Shown in pieces: positions 41,667 to 50,804 of a stretch of DNA of 55,244 bases. Numbering within the stretch: position 1 is the stretch's first letter; each line of letters starts with the position of its first letter. Under the pieces are notes generated by a model. The model did no database searches. It was given only the letters and a program-made list of their open reading frames with translations, and had not been told where the DNA came from. The DNA comes from Phytopseudomonas flavescens (GTDB lineage Bacteria; Pseudomonadota; Gammaproteobacteria; Pseudomonadales; Pseudomonadaceae): contig NZ_FNDG01000029.1 of the NCBI RefSeq assembly GCF_900100535.1, positions 1 through 55,244 of the forward strand, given 5' to 3'. The translations under genes were made by a program, and so were the position numbers.

Positions 41667-41999
41667 ATGCTTGAAGATTTGCACCGTTCGTCGTTCAAAT
41701 GCCGACGCGGCTTCTGCTTGGGCATAGGCGTGATCCTGCTGTCGAAACTGGCCCGCGTGGTGCCGGCTCTACTGCTAGGCAAGGTGGTCGACGGCTTTTA
41801 CCAGAGCTCGGACAGCGGTCGTGTCGAGGCCTACCAGCTCGGGTTCATGCTGGTGGGGCTCGTCAATGTCGTGCTGATGCCGATTCAAGGTTAGGTGCTC
41901 GACCAGGGCAGGGTGGTCGCGGATGGCTGATGGAGCGAGCTAGAGTCCCTCGACGAGGTGGCGGAGATCGTCCGGCGCGTGGCCGCACAGGAGGCCTAA
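41667..41999 (+). pseudogene. ABC exporter relic with internal deletion
   Basis: The frame starts with an exporter-like N-terminus (LSKLARVVPALLLGKVVDGFYQ, then LGFMLVGLVNVVLMPIQG), hits TAG at codon 76, and continues in the same frame with VLDQGRVVADG, a TGA, then WSELESLDEVAEIVRRVAAQEA and TAA. The second part is the end of an ABC ATPase, where VFDQGRIVEDG stands in the intact exporter at 37.7 kb. About 450 codons between are missing. The N-terminus is not close to the intact exporter, so this was a different transporter. It takes the same place before receptor 2 as the intact exporter does before receptor 1. Confidence 0.8.
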
Positions 42000-42097
42000 C
42001 GGTTGCACGCAGGCAGGGCCCGGGCCTGTGCTGCTCGCCCCGCCAGAACGCTCGGTTCGACGCAGCGGTATGGACAGCTCAATGCTGTCGTTCCGCG

Positions 42098-42523
42098 ATA
42101 AGCACATAGCCCAACGATCTAGCCTCGCCCTATAAAACGCTCAGGTCGGCTGCTCATCCCTTGTGACACAACCAACAAGGGATTACCCAATGCAACCGAT
42201 CTCCTTTCACCGCCATCCGTTGGCGGTGCTTTCCCTGGCCGTGGCGCTTGGCATGGGCGGGCAGAGCGACAGGGTGCAGGCACAGACCCGTGCGGTCACG
42301 GACAGCCAGTCACTGCAGTTCGACGTGCCGGCCGGCTCCCTGGATCAGGTGTTGCTGGGCATCTCGCGCCAGGCCGGGCAACCGATCTCCTTCCAGCAGA
42401 GCCTGGTACAGGGCCGCAGCAGCCCGGCGATCCGGGGCGCGCTGAGCGTCGAGCAGGCCATCGAGCGGGCCTTGCGAGACAGCGATCTGCAGGTGCGCCG
42501 TGGCGAGCGTGGATGGGGCATAG
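42098..42523 (+). repeat. Direct repeat, copy 2: promoter, leader, signal peptide and STN of receptor 2
   Basis: Second copy of 37901-38326 (offset 4197). It includes the CCTATAAA candidate -10 (42129-42136), the masking hairpin and the first 112 codons of receptor 2. Beyond it the two receptor genes are unrelated at DNA level. Confidence 0.9.
42156..42183 (+). promoter_or_regulatory. Ribosome-site-masking hairpin before receptor 2
   Basis: Same ATCCCTTG...CAAGGGAT perfect stem and loop as before receptor 1, with AAGGGA in the right arm 7 bases before ATG 42190. Confidence 0.75.
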
Positions 42524-45111
42524 TCGGGACGCCCGTCAGCGAGACCAAGGAAGGGCAAACACAGCACAGCGCCGAAACGCAGCTCGAGCGGGTCACCGTC
42601 ACTGGGTCGCGTATCGCGCGGGCGCAGGTCGAAGGCCCATCGCCGGTCACGGTGATTTCCGCCCAGGAGATCGAGTCGCGTGGCTATCGCAACGTCTATG
42701 AGGCTCTGGCCACGCAAACGCAGAACACTGGCATGACCCAGGGCGAGGACTATGGCAACACCTGGCAACCGGCGGCCAGTGCCCTGAACCTGCGCGGCCT
42801 CGGCCCGAACCACACGCTGGTGCTGATCAATGGCCGGCGGGTCGCCGATTACCCGACCGCCTATGGTGGGCGGGTCAACTTCACCAACCTGGCCAATATC
42901 CCGTCCTCGGCCATCGAACGCATCGAGCTTCTCAGCAGTGGCGCATCGGCGGTGTACGGCTCGGATGCCATCGCCGGGGTGGTCAATATCATCCTCAAGG
43001 AAACGACCGAGGGGGTCGAGGTCAATATCCGTGCCGGTACCACCGAGCGTGGCGGTGGCGATAACCAGCGCCTGCAGATCACCGGCGGCAGCGCCTGGGG
43101 CGACTTCGAGGGGCTGTTCAGTCTGGAGCTGAGCCGGCGCGAGCCGATCTGGGGCAACCAGCGAGGCTTCATGGACAGCTACGAGTCCGGCCACAGTGTG
43201 GGCTACCGGCGCGACCTGACCAGCGGCCAATACCTCGGCCCCGGTTGTTCGGCCTATTCGGGGCTGTTCGGCGGTAGCCTGCAGGAGCGTGGCGGGCGCT
43301 GTACCACCGACCAGTACTACAACAACTACTGGACCCTACAGACCCAGAAGGAAAACTACGACGGCTATACCCGCGGTGCCTGGAACTTCAGCGACACCGG
43401 CCAGGTGTTCGCCGATCTGCTGTTCGGTTTCGACCATATGCAGAACAATACCCGTGGGCCGAGCTTCACCTCGCCGGATTTCATCAACCAGAGCACCGGC
43501 CAGCTGGAGCGTTGGTTCAGGCAGTTCGGCCCGGAGGAACTCGGCGGCAAGACCAGTAACAATGGCAAGTGGAAGGACGTGTCATGGACCGCCAGCGTCG
43601 GCCTGGAAGACAGCATCGGCGATAGCGGCTGGGACTACCAGATAGCCGCCAACCGCTCGGAGTACCGCAGCACCCGGCATACCCGTTACACGCCGCTGGC
43701 CGGCATCCGCGATTTCTACCTCGGCCCCCAGTTGGGCGAGCAGGACGGTTACCCGGTTTTCGCGCCGGATCCGTCGCGCCTCGATCGACCGCTCATGCCC
43801 GAGGAATGGCGGCAGTTCCGCACCAGCGTCGAACAGCAGAGCAAGTCCGTGTCGCAGCTGCTCAGCGCCAGCGTCAATGGCGAACCCTTCAGTATTCCGG
43901 CCGGGCCGGTGGGCTTTGCCGGCGTGCTGGAGATCGGCAAGCAGGAATACAGCATCGATATCGACCAGCGTCTTAACGATGGCTCGCTATACAACACGGC
44001 ACCGGGTAGCGACGCTGGTGGTTCCCGTGACCGTTATGCGGTGGGCGGTGAATTCAGCATTCCGCTCACGGAGACCCTGTTGGCCTCGGCAGCGGGGCGC
44101 TGGGATCAGTACAAGTTCAGCGGGCGTACCGAGCAGCAGAAAACCTACAACCTGGGCCTGGAGTGGCGTCCGCTGCGCAGCCTGTTGCTGCGTGGCAGCT
44201 ATGGCACCAGCTTCCGCGCCCCCGATCTCAACTACCTGTACCAGGCCGACAGCAACGGTTACTACCCAGCCCAGGTCGACTACTACGGATGCAGCCAGGG
44301 CGTCGACGGGGCCTGCAACCGAGGGCGTGTGGATTACACCCAGAGCGGTAACCGGGACTTGCAATCGGAGCGCGGCAAATCCTGGACCTACGGGTTCGTC
44401 TGGTCGCCGGGCAACAATTTCGATTTTTCGGCCGACTACTGGCGGGTGCAGATCACCGACCTGCTGACCGTGGTCGATGCCAACCGCCTGTTGCAGGAAG
44501 AGGCCGCCTGCCGTGCCGCCGGTGACACGGGAGCCCGCTGCGCCGATGTGCTGGCGCGTGTCGAACGCAACGCCGCGGATGCGGCCGTCGATCCGAATGT
44601 ACTGCAGCGGGTGCAGGTCAATGCGATCAATGCCGCCAGCGAACGTGCCAGCGGCCTGGATCTGAAAAGCAATATCCGCTGGGATGCCGGTCGCTACGGG
44701 CGCTTCAGTTCCACCATCGGCTATACCCTGGTGCTGTCTCATTACTATAAGGAGGGCGATGATGCGCAAACCCTCAACCAGCGCGACAGCCTCAGCGAGT
44801 ACGACTGGCGCAGCAAGGTCAACGCCAGCCTGACCTGGGATTACCAGGATTTCACCAGCACCCTGCACGCCATTCGCTATGGCAGCGTGACCAACGGCGC
44901 CGGTGATGGGCGCCTGACGCCCTGGACGGTGCTCAATGCCAGTGCGCGTTACCAGTTGAGCGACAGTGCCAGCGTTGGCCTGACCGTCAGCAACCTTCTG
45001 GACAAGGTGAAGAAAGACGATTCGGCCGGCTGGCCCTACTATCCGACCGGTAACTACGATCCCTATGGACGTCAGTGGTGGCTGGATTTCAGTTATCGCT
45101 TCGGCGGCTGA
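42190..45111 (+). CDS. TonB-dependent receptor 2 with STN domain
   Basis: 973-residue receptor, the same length as receptor 1. Signal peptide to about residue 32; STN nearly the same as in receptor 1; then TonB-box-like QLERVTVTGSRI, plug with LRGLGPNHTLVLINGRRVADY and IERIELLSSGASAVYGSDAIAGVV, and a barrel ending WLDFSYRFGG. Cysteines occur in pairs in extracellular-type loops (GCSAY...GRCTTD; YGCSQGVDGACN; AACRAAGDTGARCAD), suggesting disulfide-stabilised loops that receptor 1 largely lacks. The plug and barrel differ fully from receptor 1, so it should bind a different ligand while signalling through the same FecR. Confidence 0.9.
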   Translation: MQPISFHRHPLAVLSLAVALGMGGQSDRVQAQTRAVTDSQSLQFDVPAGSLDQVLLGISRQAGQPISFQQSLVQGRSSPAIRGALSVEQAIERALRDSDLQVRRGERGWGIVGTPVSETKEGQTQHSAETQLERVTVTGSRIARAQVEGPSPVTVISAQEIESRGYRNVYEALATQTQNTGMTQGEDYGNTWQPAASALNLRGLGPNHTLVLINGRRVADYPTAYGGRVNFTNLANIPSSAIERIELLSSGASAVYGSDAIAGVVNIILKETTEGVEVNIRAGTTERGGGDNQRLQITGGSAWGDFEGLFSLELSRREPIWGNQRGFMDSYESGHSVGYRRDLTSGQYLGPGCSAYSGLFGGSLQERGGRCTTDQYYNNYWTLQTQKENYDGYTRGAWNFSDTGQVFADLLFGFDHMQNNTRGPSFTSPDFINQSTGQLERWFRQFGPEELGGKTSNNGKWKDVSWTASVGLEDSIGDSGWDYQIAANRSEYRSTRHTRYTPLAGIRDFYLGPQLGEQDGYPVFAPDPSRLDRPLMPEEWRQFRTSVEQQSKSVSQLLSASVNGEPFSIPAGPVGFAGVLEIGKQEYSIDIDQRLNDGSLYNTAPGSDAGGSRDRYAVGGEFSIPLTETLLASAAGRWDQYKFSGRTEQQKTYNLGLEWRPLRSLLLRGSYGTSFRAPDLNYLYQADSNGYYPAQVDYYGCSQGVDGACNRGRVDYTQSGNRDLQSERGKSWTYGFVWSPGNNFDFSADYWRVQITDLLTVVDANRLLQEEAACRAAGDTGARCADVLARVERNAADAAVDPNVLQRVQVNAINAASERASGLDLKSNIRWDAGRYGRFSSTIGYTLVLSHYYKEGDDAQTLNQRDSLSEYDWRSKVNASLTWDYQDFTSTLHAIRYGSVTNGAGDGRLTPWTVLNASARYQLSDSASVGLTVSNLLDKVKKDDSAGWPYYPTGNYDPYGRQWWLDFSYRFGG

Positions 45112-45246
45112 CCCTGGCAGTCCGCTGATCTGCAGCCGTTTTCAAGGGGAAGTATCGCCCTATATTTCTTGGTGGAATATCCAGTTTATTTTATATGCTC
45201 AGAAATTATTCACCAAGCCTATAAATTGTTCGCTGCCGTTGCACAG

Positions 45247-47136
45247 ATGAAGATCTGCTCTCGTAAAAAGTCCCGACTCATCGATGAGGCCTGGCATTTG
45301 ATTTCTCCGCGTTTGATGGTCTGCCTGTTCCTGCTGCTCGCGCCGGGCGTCCAGGCGGTCGCACAGCACGCCCTGACCGTCTATGGCGAGCCGCCCCGGT
45401 ATTCAGCCGGCTTCGCCCACTTCGACTACGTCAACCCCGATGCGCCCAAGGGCGGAAGTCTGCGGCGCTCGTCCATGGAGAACGGCCAGTTCGATCACAT
45501 CGTGCCCTACATCGACAAAGGCACGGGCGTCAGTCAGGTCGATCCCTGGCTGTACAGCCCGCTGGCGGTCAGGTCGCTGGACGAGCCCTACACGGTCTAC
45601 GGCTTGATCGCTGAGCGGCTGGAGCTGGCCGAGGATCGGCGCTGGCTGCGGGTGCACCTCGATCCCCGGGCGCGCTTCCACGATGGCGAGCCGATCCGTG
45701 CCGAGGACGTGCGTTATACCTACGAGCTACTGACTACCCGGGGCAGCCTGGCGTACCGAGTACGCTTTGCCGATGTGGACAAGGTCGAGGTGGAGGGGCC
45801 GAGGCAGGTGCTGTTCACCTTCAAGGGCGTCGACAACCGCACCCTGCCGCTGGATATCGCCAGCCTGCCGGTGCTGCCCGAACACTGGTGGAAGAACCGC
45901 GACTTCGCCAGCGGTGGCGGTTTCGAGGCGCCGCTGGGCAGCGGCCCCTACCGTGTCGGCAAGGTCGATGCGGGGCGCAGCATCAGTTTCGAGCGCGTCC
46001 GGGACTGGTGGGCGAAGGATCTGCCGGTGAGCCGTGGCTTGTACAATTTCGACCACCTGCGGGTGGAGTTCTTCGCCGATACCGATGTGGCCCGACAGAT
46101 CCTGCGGGCCGGCGGCTATGACTACAACCGCGAGTTTTCCGCCACCAACTACAGCATCGGCTATGCCGGCAAGGCCCTGGACGAAGGCCGGCTGCGCCGC
46201 GAGCACCTAGCGCCGGAGGCGGTGCAGGGAACCCAGGGATTCGTCTTCAACCTGGACAGGCCGCAGTTCAAGGATCGCCGCGTACGCCAGGCCATTGGTC
46301 TGCTGTGGGATTTCGAGTGGGCCAACCGGCAACTGATGCGTGGCATGTACATCCGTCAGCGCAGTTTCTTCTCGCGCAGCGAACTGGCCGCCAGCACATT
46401 GCCGGATGCCGAGGAACTGAAGATCCTCGAGCCCTTGCGCGGGCAGGTGCCCGACGAGGTGTTTTCCTTGGTCTACCAGCCGCCGGCTACCGACGGCAGC
46501 GGCATGATTCGCGCGCAGCAGTTGCAGGCCCTGGCCATGTTGCAGGAGGCCGGCTGGCGGCCGCGCGGCGACCAGTTGGTGAATGCTGCCGGCGAGCCGC
46601 TGCGCTTCACCTTTCTCAATGCGCAGAAGGGTTTCGAGCGCCTGTTGCTGCCGTTCAAACGCAACCTGGCGCAGATCGGCATCGGCTTCGACATCCGCCA
46701 GATCGACAGCGCTCAGTACGTCAACCGGGTTCGCGCCCGGGACTACGACATGATCGTCACCAGCTTTCCGGTGAGCCCGTCGCCGGGGCGCGAGCTGTTC
46801 AACTACTTCGGCTCCGAGAGCGCCGCCGATCCCGGCTCGAACAACCTCATGGTGTTGCGTGACCCCGCCGTGGATAGGCTGATCGAGGGGCTGTCGCGTG
46901 CCGCCGACCGGCCGAGCATGACGCGCCATGCCCATGCGCTGGATCGGGTTCTGCAGTGGGGGCACTACTGGATCCCCAACTACTATCCGCCCGGCACCTC
47001 CAGTGTCTGGTGGAATCGCTTCGGGCGTCCCGCCGTGCCACCGCGCAACGACGTGGGCCTGGACACCTGGTGGGAAGTCAGCCCGACCGCCCTCACCGAG
47101 CAGCAGATGCGCCAGCACCTGGAGCAGCCCCGATGA
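45247..47136 (+). CDS. YejA-like peptide-binding protein of ABC importer
   Basis: 629-residue family 5 (SBP_bac_5) periplasmic binding protein of the YejA branch: YVNPDAPKGGSLRRSSMENGQFDH early, FHDGEPIRAEDVRYTYELL, LGSGPYRVGKVDAGRSISFERV, and FVFNLDRPQFKDRRVRQAIGLLWDFEWAN. The signal peptide is internal to the N-terminus (MVCLFLLLAPGVQAVAQ), so the true start may be ATG 45316 rather than 45247; neither has a clear ribosome site. In E. coli YejABEF imports microcin C and oligopeptides; the P. aeruginosa counterpart takes up peptidyl nucleoside antibiotics. The upstream 135 bases are AT-rich and hold CCTATAAA. Confidence 0.85.
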   Translation: MKICSRKKSRLIDEAWHLISPRLMVCLFLLLAPGVQAVAQHALTVYGEPPRYSAGFAHFDYVNPDAPKGGSLRRSSMENGQFDHIVPYIDKGTGVSQVDPWLYSPLAVRSLDEPYTVYGLIAERLELAEDRRWLRVHLDPRARFHDGEPIRAEDVRYTYELLTTRGSLAYRVRFADVDKVEVEGPRQVLFTFKGVDNRTLPLDIASLPVLPEHWWKNRDFASGGGFEAPLGSGPYRVGKVDAGRSISFERVRDWWAKDLPVSRGLYNFDHLRVEFFADTDVARQILRAGGYDYNREFSATNYSIGYAGKALDEGRLRREHLAPEAVQGTQGFVFNLDRPQFKDRRVRQAIGLLWDFEWANRQLMRGMYIRQRSFFSRSELAASTLPDAEELKILEPLRGQVPDEVFSLVYQPPATDGSGMIRAQQLQALAMLQEAGWRPRGDQLVNAAGEPLRFTFLNAQKGFERLLLPFKRNLAQIGIGFDIRQIDSAQYVNRVRARDYDMIVTSFPVSPSPGRELFNYFGSESAADPGSNNLMVLRDPAVDRLIEGLSRAADRPSMTRHAHALDRVLQWGHYWIPNYYPPGTSSVWWNRFGRPAVPPRNDVGLDTWWEVSPTALTEQQMRQHLEQPR

Positions 47137-48197
47137 TCGCCTATATCCTGCGCCGTCTGTTGCTCATCCTGCCGACCCTGTTGTGCATCCTGCTGGTCAA
47201 TTTTGCTATCGTCCAGGCCGCTCCCGGCGGGCCGGTGGAGCAGGCCATCGCGCGTCTGCAGGGCATCGGCGCGGGTGCCGCCGTGGGTGCCGGCGCGGTG
47301 GAACAGGTGGGTGGCGAGTCGCGCGCCAGTCGCGGCCTGGACCCCAAGCTGATCGCCGACATCGAGCGGCAGTACGGGTTCGACAAGCCCCCGCTGGAGC
47401 GCCTGTGGCTGATGCTCGGCAACTATGCGCGCCTGGATTTCGGCGACAGCTTCTTCCGCGGGGCCACGGTGGTCGACCTGATCCTGGAGAAGCTGCCGGT
47501 GACCCTGTCGCTGGGTTTCTGGGCGACCCTGATAACCTACCTGGTATCCATTCCCCTGGGCATCCGCAAGGCGGTGCGCCATGGCAGCCGCTTCGATGTG
47601 TGGAGCAGCGTGGCGATCATCGTCGGCTACGCGATCCCGGCGTTCCTCTTCGCCCTGCTGCTGATCGTGGTGTTCGGCGGCGGCAGCCTGCTGTCCTGGT
47701 TTCCGGTACGTGGCCTGGTCTCGGAGAATTTCGCCGAGCTGTCCCTGACGGGCAAGCTGGCCGACTATTTCTGGCACCTGACGCTGCCGGTGCTGTCGCT
47801 GGTGATCGGTGGCTTCGCCACGCTGACGATCCTGACCAAGAACAGCTTTCTCGGCGAGATCGGCCGCCAGTACGTGCTGACCGCCCGGGCCAAGGGGCTC
47901 AGCGAGCGCCGTGTGCTGTACGGCCATGTGCTGCGCAACGCCATGCTGCTGGTGCTGGCCGGGCTGCCCCAGGCGCTGGTCACGGTGTTCTTCGGCGGCG
48001 CGCTGCTGATCGAGGTGATCTTCTCCCTCGACGGACTGGGGCGCATGAGCTACGAGGCGGCGGTGTCGCGCGACTATCCGGTGATCTTCGGCGCGCTGTT
48101 CATCTTCACTCTGTTCGGCCTGTTGATAAAACTGGCGGGCGACCTGTGCTATCTGCTCGTGGATCCACGTATCGACTTCGCCGCGAGGAGCGCCTGA
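47133..48197 (+). CDS. YejB-like ABC permease
   Basis: 354-residue DppB/YejB-type permease. The N-terminal helix IAYILRRLLLILPTLLCILLVNF is followed by the long periplasmic loop with the Yej-specific insertion GAGAAVGAGAVEQVGGESRASRGLDPKLIADIERQYGFDKPP. Five more helices follow, with the EAA loop YVLTARAKGLSERRVLYGHVLRNAML. ATGA overlap with the yejA-like gene; the next gene starts at its stop. Confidence 0.9.
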   Translation: MIAYILRRLLLILPTLLCILLVNFAIVQAAPGGPVEQAIARLQGIGAGAAVGAGAVEQVGGESRASRGLDPKLIADIERQYGFDKPPLERLWLMLGNYARLDFGDSFFRGATVVDLILEKLPVTLSLGFWATLITYLVSIPLGIRKAVRHGSRFDVWSSVAIIVGYAIPAFLFALLLIVVFGGGSLLSWFPVRGLVSENFAELSLTGKLADYFWHLTLPVLSLVIGGFATLTILTKNSFLGEIGRQYVLTARAKGLSERRVLYGHVLRNAMLLVLAGLPQALVTVFFGGALLIEVIFSLDGLGRMSYEAAVSRDYPVIFGALFIFTLFGLLIKLAGDLCYLLVDPRIDFAARSA

Positions 48198-49219
48198 TGT
48201 TCGTGCTCACACCGGTTGCTCGCCGTCGCTGGCAGCGCTTCAAGGCCAACCGCCGGGGCTGGTGGTCGCTGTGGCTGTTCCTCGGCCTGTTCGTCCTGTG
48301 CCTGGGCGGCGAGCTGGTGGCCAACGACAAGCCGCTGCTGCTGGTCAATGCCGATGGCGTGCATGTGCCGGTGTTCAAGCGCTACACCGAGCAGCAGCTC
48401 GGCGGCCAGTTGCCGTTCCAGGCGGACTACCGCAGCGCCTACGTGCGCCAGTTGCTCGAACGGCAGGGTGGCTGGATGCTGTTCCCGCCGATTCCGTTTT
48501 CCTACGACACGGTCAACTACGACCTGAGCAGCCCGCTACCCAGCCCGCCGTCGGCGGAAAACTGGCTGGGCACCGACGACCAGGGGCGCGACGTGCTGGC
48601 GCGGGTGATCTTCGGGGTACGCACGTCGCTGCTGTTCGGTCTGCTGCTGACCCTGGTCAGTGCCTGCGTCGGGGTCACGGCCGGGGCCCTGCAGGGCTAC
48701 TACGGAGGCTGGGTCGACCTGTTCGGCCAGCGCCTGCTGGAGGTCTGGTCGGGCTTGCCGGTGTTGTACCTGCTGATCATCCTGTCGGGCTTCGTCGAGC
48801 CGGGTTTCTGGTGGTTGCTGGGCATCATGGCGCTGTTTTCCTGGCTGGCCCTGGTGGACGTTGTGCGCGCCGAATTCCTGCGCGGGCGCAGCCTTGAGTA
48901 CGTCAAGGCGGCTCGGGCGCTGGGTGTCGGCGACCGGCGGGTGATGCTGCGGCACATCCTGCCCAACGCGCTGAACGCGACCCTGACCTACCTGCCGTTC
49001 ATCCTCACTGGCGCTATCTCCACCCTCACCGCCTTGGATTTCCTTGGCTTCGGCATGCCCGCCGGCAGCGCCTCCCTGGGCGAGTTGATCGCCCAGGGCA
49101 AGAACAACCTGCAGGCGCCCTGGCTGGGCTTCACCGCCTTCTTCGCCCTGGCCCTGATCCTCGCCCTGCTGGTATTCATCGGCGAGGCCTGCCGCGATGC
49201 CTTCGACCCGCGAGCCTGA
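48197..49219 (+). CDS. YejE-like ABC permease
   Basis: 340-residue DppC/YejE-type permease. RRRWQRFKANRRGWWSLWLFLGLF forms the N-terminal helix; NWLGTDDQGRDVLARVIFGVRTSL is the family signature; the EAA loop is YVKAARALGVGDRRVMLRHILPNAL. A long N-terminal periplasmic segment (residues 38-110) is characteristic of YejE. ATG 48197 overlaps the yejB stop by one base with GAGGAG upstream. It pairs with YejB in the membrane. Confidence 0.9.
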   Translation: MFVLTPVARRRWQRFKANRRGWWSLWLFLGLFVLCLGGELVANDKPLLLVNADGVHVPVFKRYTEQQLGGQLPFQADYRSAYVRQLLERQGGWMLFPPIPFSYDTVNYDLSSPLPSPPSAENWLGTDDQGRDVLARVIFGVRTSLLFGLLLTLVSACVGVTAGALQGYYGGWVDLFGQRLLEVWSGLPVLYLLIILSGFVEPGFWWLLGIMALFSWLALVDVVRAEFLRGRSLEYVKAARALGVGDRRVMLRHILPNALNATLTYLPFILTGAISTLTALDFLGFGMPAGSASLGELIAQGKNNLQAPWLGFTAFFALALILALLVFIGEACRDAFDPRA

Positions 49220-49220
49220 C

Positions 49221-50804
49221 ATGAACGAGCCACTCATCGACATCCGCAACCTGCGCATCGCCTTCGATGGCCGCCCCGTGGTGCATGGAATCGACTTTCA
49301 CCTGCGCGCCGGCGAGTGCCTGGCGCTGGTGGGGGAGTCCGGATCGGGCAAGTCGGTCACCGCCCACGCCCTACTGCGCCTGCTGCCGCCACACGTGGCC
49401 CGGGTCGCGGGCAGCGTGCGACTGCTCGGCGAGGAACTGCTCGACGCCTCCGACGCGCGTATTCGCCAGGTGCGCGGCGATCGCATCGCGATGATCTTCC
49501 AGGAGCCGATGACCTCGCTCAATCCGCTGCATACGGTGGAGAAGCAGATCGGCGAGACCTTGGCAGTGCACAAGGGGCTGGCCGGCGCGGCGGCGCGCGC
49601 GCGCATCCTCGAGCTACTGGCGCTGGTCGGTATCCAGCAACCGGAGCAGCGCCTGAAGAGCTATCCGCATCAGCTTTCCGGCGGCCAGCGGCAGCGGGTG
49701 ATGATCGCCATGGCGCTGGCCTGCGAACCGCACCTGTTGATCGCCGACGAACCGACCACCGCCCTGGACGTGACCGTGCAACGGCGCATCCTGCAACTGC
49801 TCAAGTCGTTGCAGCAGCGCCTGGGCATGGCCTTGCTGTTGATCAGCCATGACCTCAACGTGGTACGCAGCATTGCCCAGCGGGTGGCGGTGATGCACAA
49901 CGGTACGATCGTCGAGCAGGCTGACAGCGACAGCCTGTTTGGTGCGCCACAACACCCCTACACGCGCCAGTTGCTGGATGCCGAGCCTGGTGGCGAGCCG
50001 TTCGCTGCTCAGGCGGCCGGTGAACTCCTGAGTGTCGAGCAACTGCGTGTCTGGTTCACCCAGCGCGGTCTGCTGCGCGGGCCGCGCCACTGCATCAAGG
50101 CCGTCGATGGCGTCGATCTGTGCCTGGCGCGCGGCCAGACCCTGGGGATCGTCGGCGAGTCGGGGTCGGGCAAGTCCACCCTTGGCCAGGCCATCCTGCG
50201 CCTGCAGGATGCCGAGGGGCGCATCCGCTTCGCCGGTGAGCGGCTGGATCTGCTCAAGGGACGTCGCCTGCGCCCATGGCGTCGGCGCCTGCAGGTGGTG
50301 TTCCAGGATCCGTTCGGTAGCCTCAGCCCGCGCATGAGCGTGGCGCAGACCATCGCCGAAGGCCTGGACGTGCACACTGATCTGGACGCGGCGCAGCGCG
50401 AGGCCGCGGTGATATCGGCCCTGCAGGAGGTGGGCCTAGACCCGCAGAGCCGGCACCGCTATCCCCACGAATTCTCCGGCGGCCAGCGACAGCGTATCGC
50501 CATCGCCCGGGCGCTGGTTCTCAAGCCCGAACTGATCCTGCTCGACGAGCCGACCTCGGCGCTGGATCGTACCGTGCAGAAACAGGTAGTGCAGTTGTTG
50601 CGGCGCCTGCAGGCGGAGCATGGGCTGAGCTACCTGTTCATCAGCCATGATCTGGCCGTGGTGCGGGCCCTGGCGCACCAAGTGATCGTGCTCAAGGATG
50701 GCGTGGTGGTCGAGCGGGGGCCGGCAGCGCAACTGTTCCGTGCACCCCAGCATCCCTATACCCGCGAGCTGCTGGCGGCTGCCATGCCCGCGCGGGAGGA
50801 CTGA
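49221..50804 (+). CDS. YejF-like double ATPase
   Basis: 527-residue protein with two complete ABC ATPase domains: Walker A GESGSGKSV near residue 41 and GESGSGKST near 320; signatures LSGGQRQRVMIAMAL and FSGGQRQRIAIARAL; Walker B LLIADEPTTALD and LILLDEPTSALD; each with an oligopeptide-transporter tail (HPYTRQLL, HPYTRELL). This fusion is diagnostic of YejF-type importers. ATG 49221 starts one base after the yejE stop codon. A CGCCTG/CAGGCG stem (50828-50843) follows, perhaps ending the operon. Confidence 0.92.
   Translation: MNEPLIDIRNLRIAFDGRPVVHGIDFHLRAGECLALVGESGSGKSVTAHALLRLLPPHVARVAGSVRLLGEELLDASDARIRQVRGDRIAMIFQEPMTSLNPLHTVEKQIGETLAVHKGLAGAAARARILELLALVGIQQPEQRLKSYPHQLSGGQRQRVMIAMALACEPHLLIADEPTTALDVTVQRRILQLLKSLQQRLGMALLLISHDLNVVRSIAQRVAVMHNGTIVEQADSDSLFGAPQHPYTRQLLDAEPGGEPFAAQAAGELLSVEQLRVWFTQRGLLRGPRHCIKAVDGVDLCLARGQTLGIVGESGSGKSTLGQAILRLQDAEGRIRFAGERLDLLKGRRLRPWRRRLQVVFQDPFGSLSPRMSVAQTIAEGLDVHTDLDAAQREAAVISALQEVGLDPQSRHRYPHEFSGGQRQRIAIARALVLKPELILLDEPTSALDRTVQKQVVQLLRRLQAEHGLSYLFISHDLAVVRALAHQVIVLKDGVVVERGPAAQLFRAPQHPYTRELLAAAMPARED

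Noticed and set aside
45169..45246. Upstream extension of the yejA-like gene by 26 codons
   Set aside because: This part is AT-rich, contains the candidate promoter CCTATAAA, and would place the signal peptide far inside the protein.
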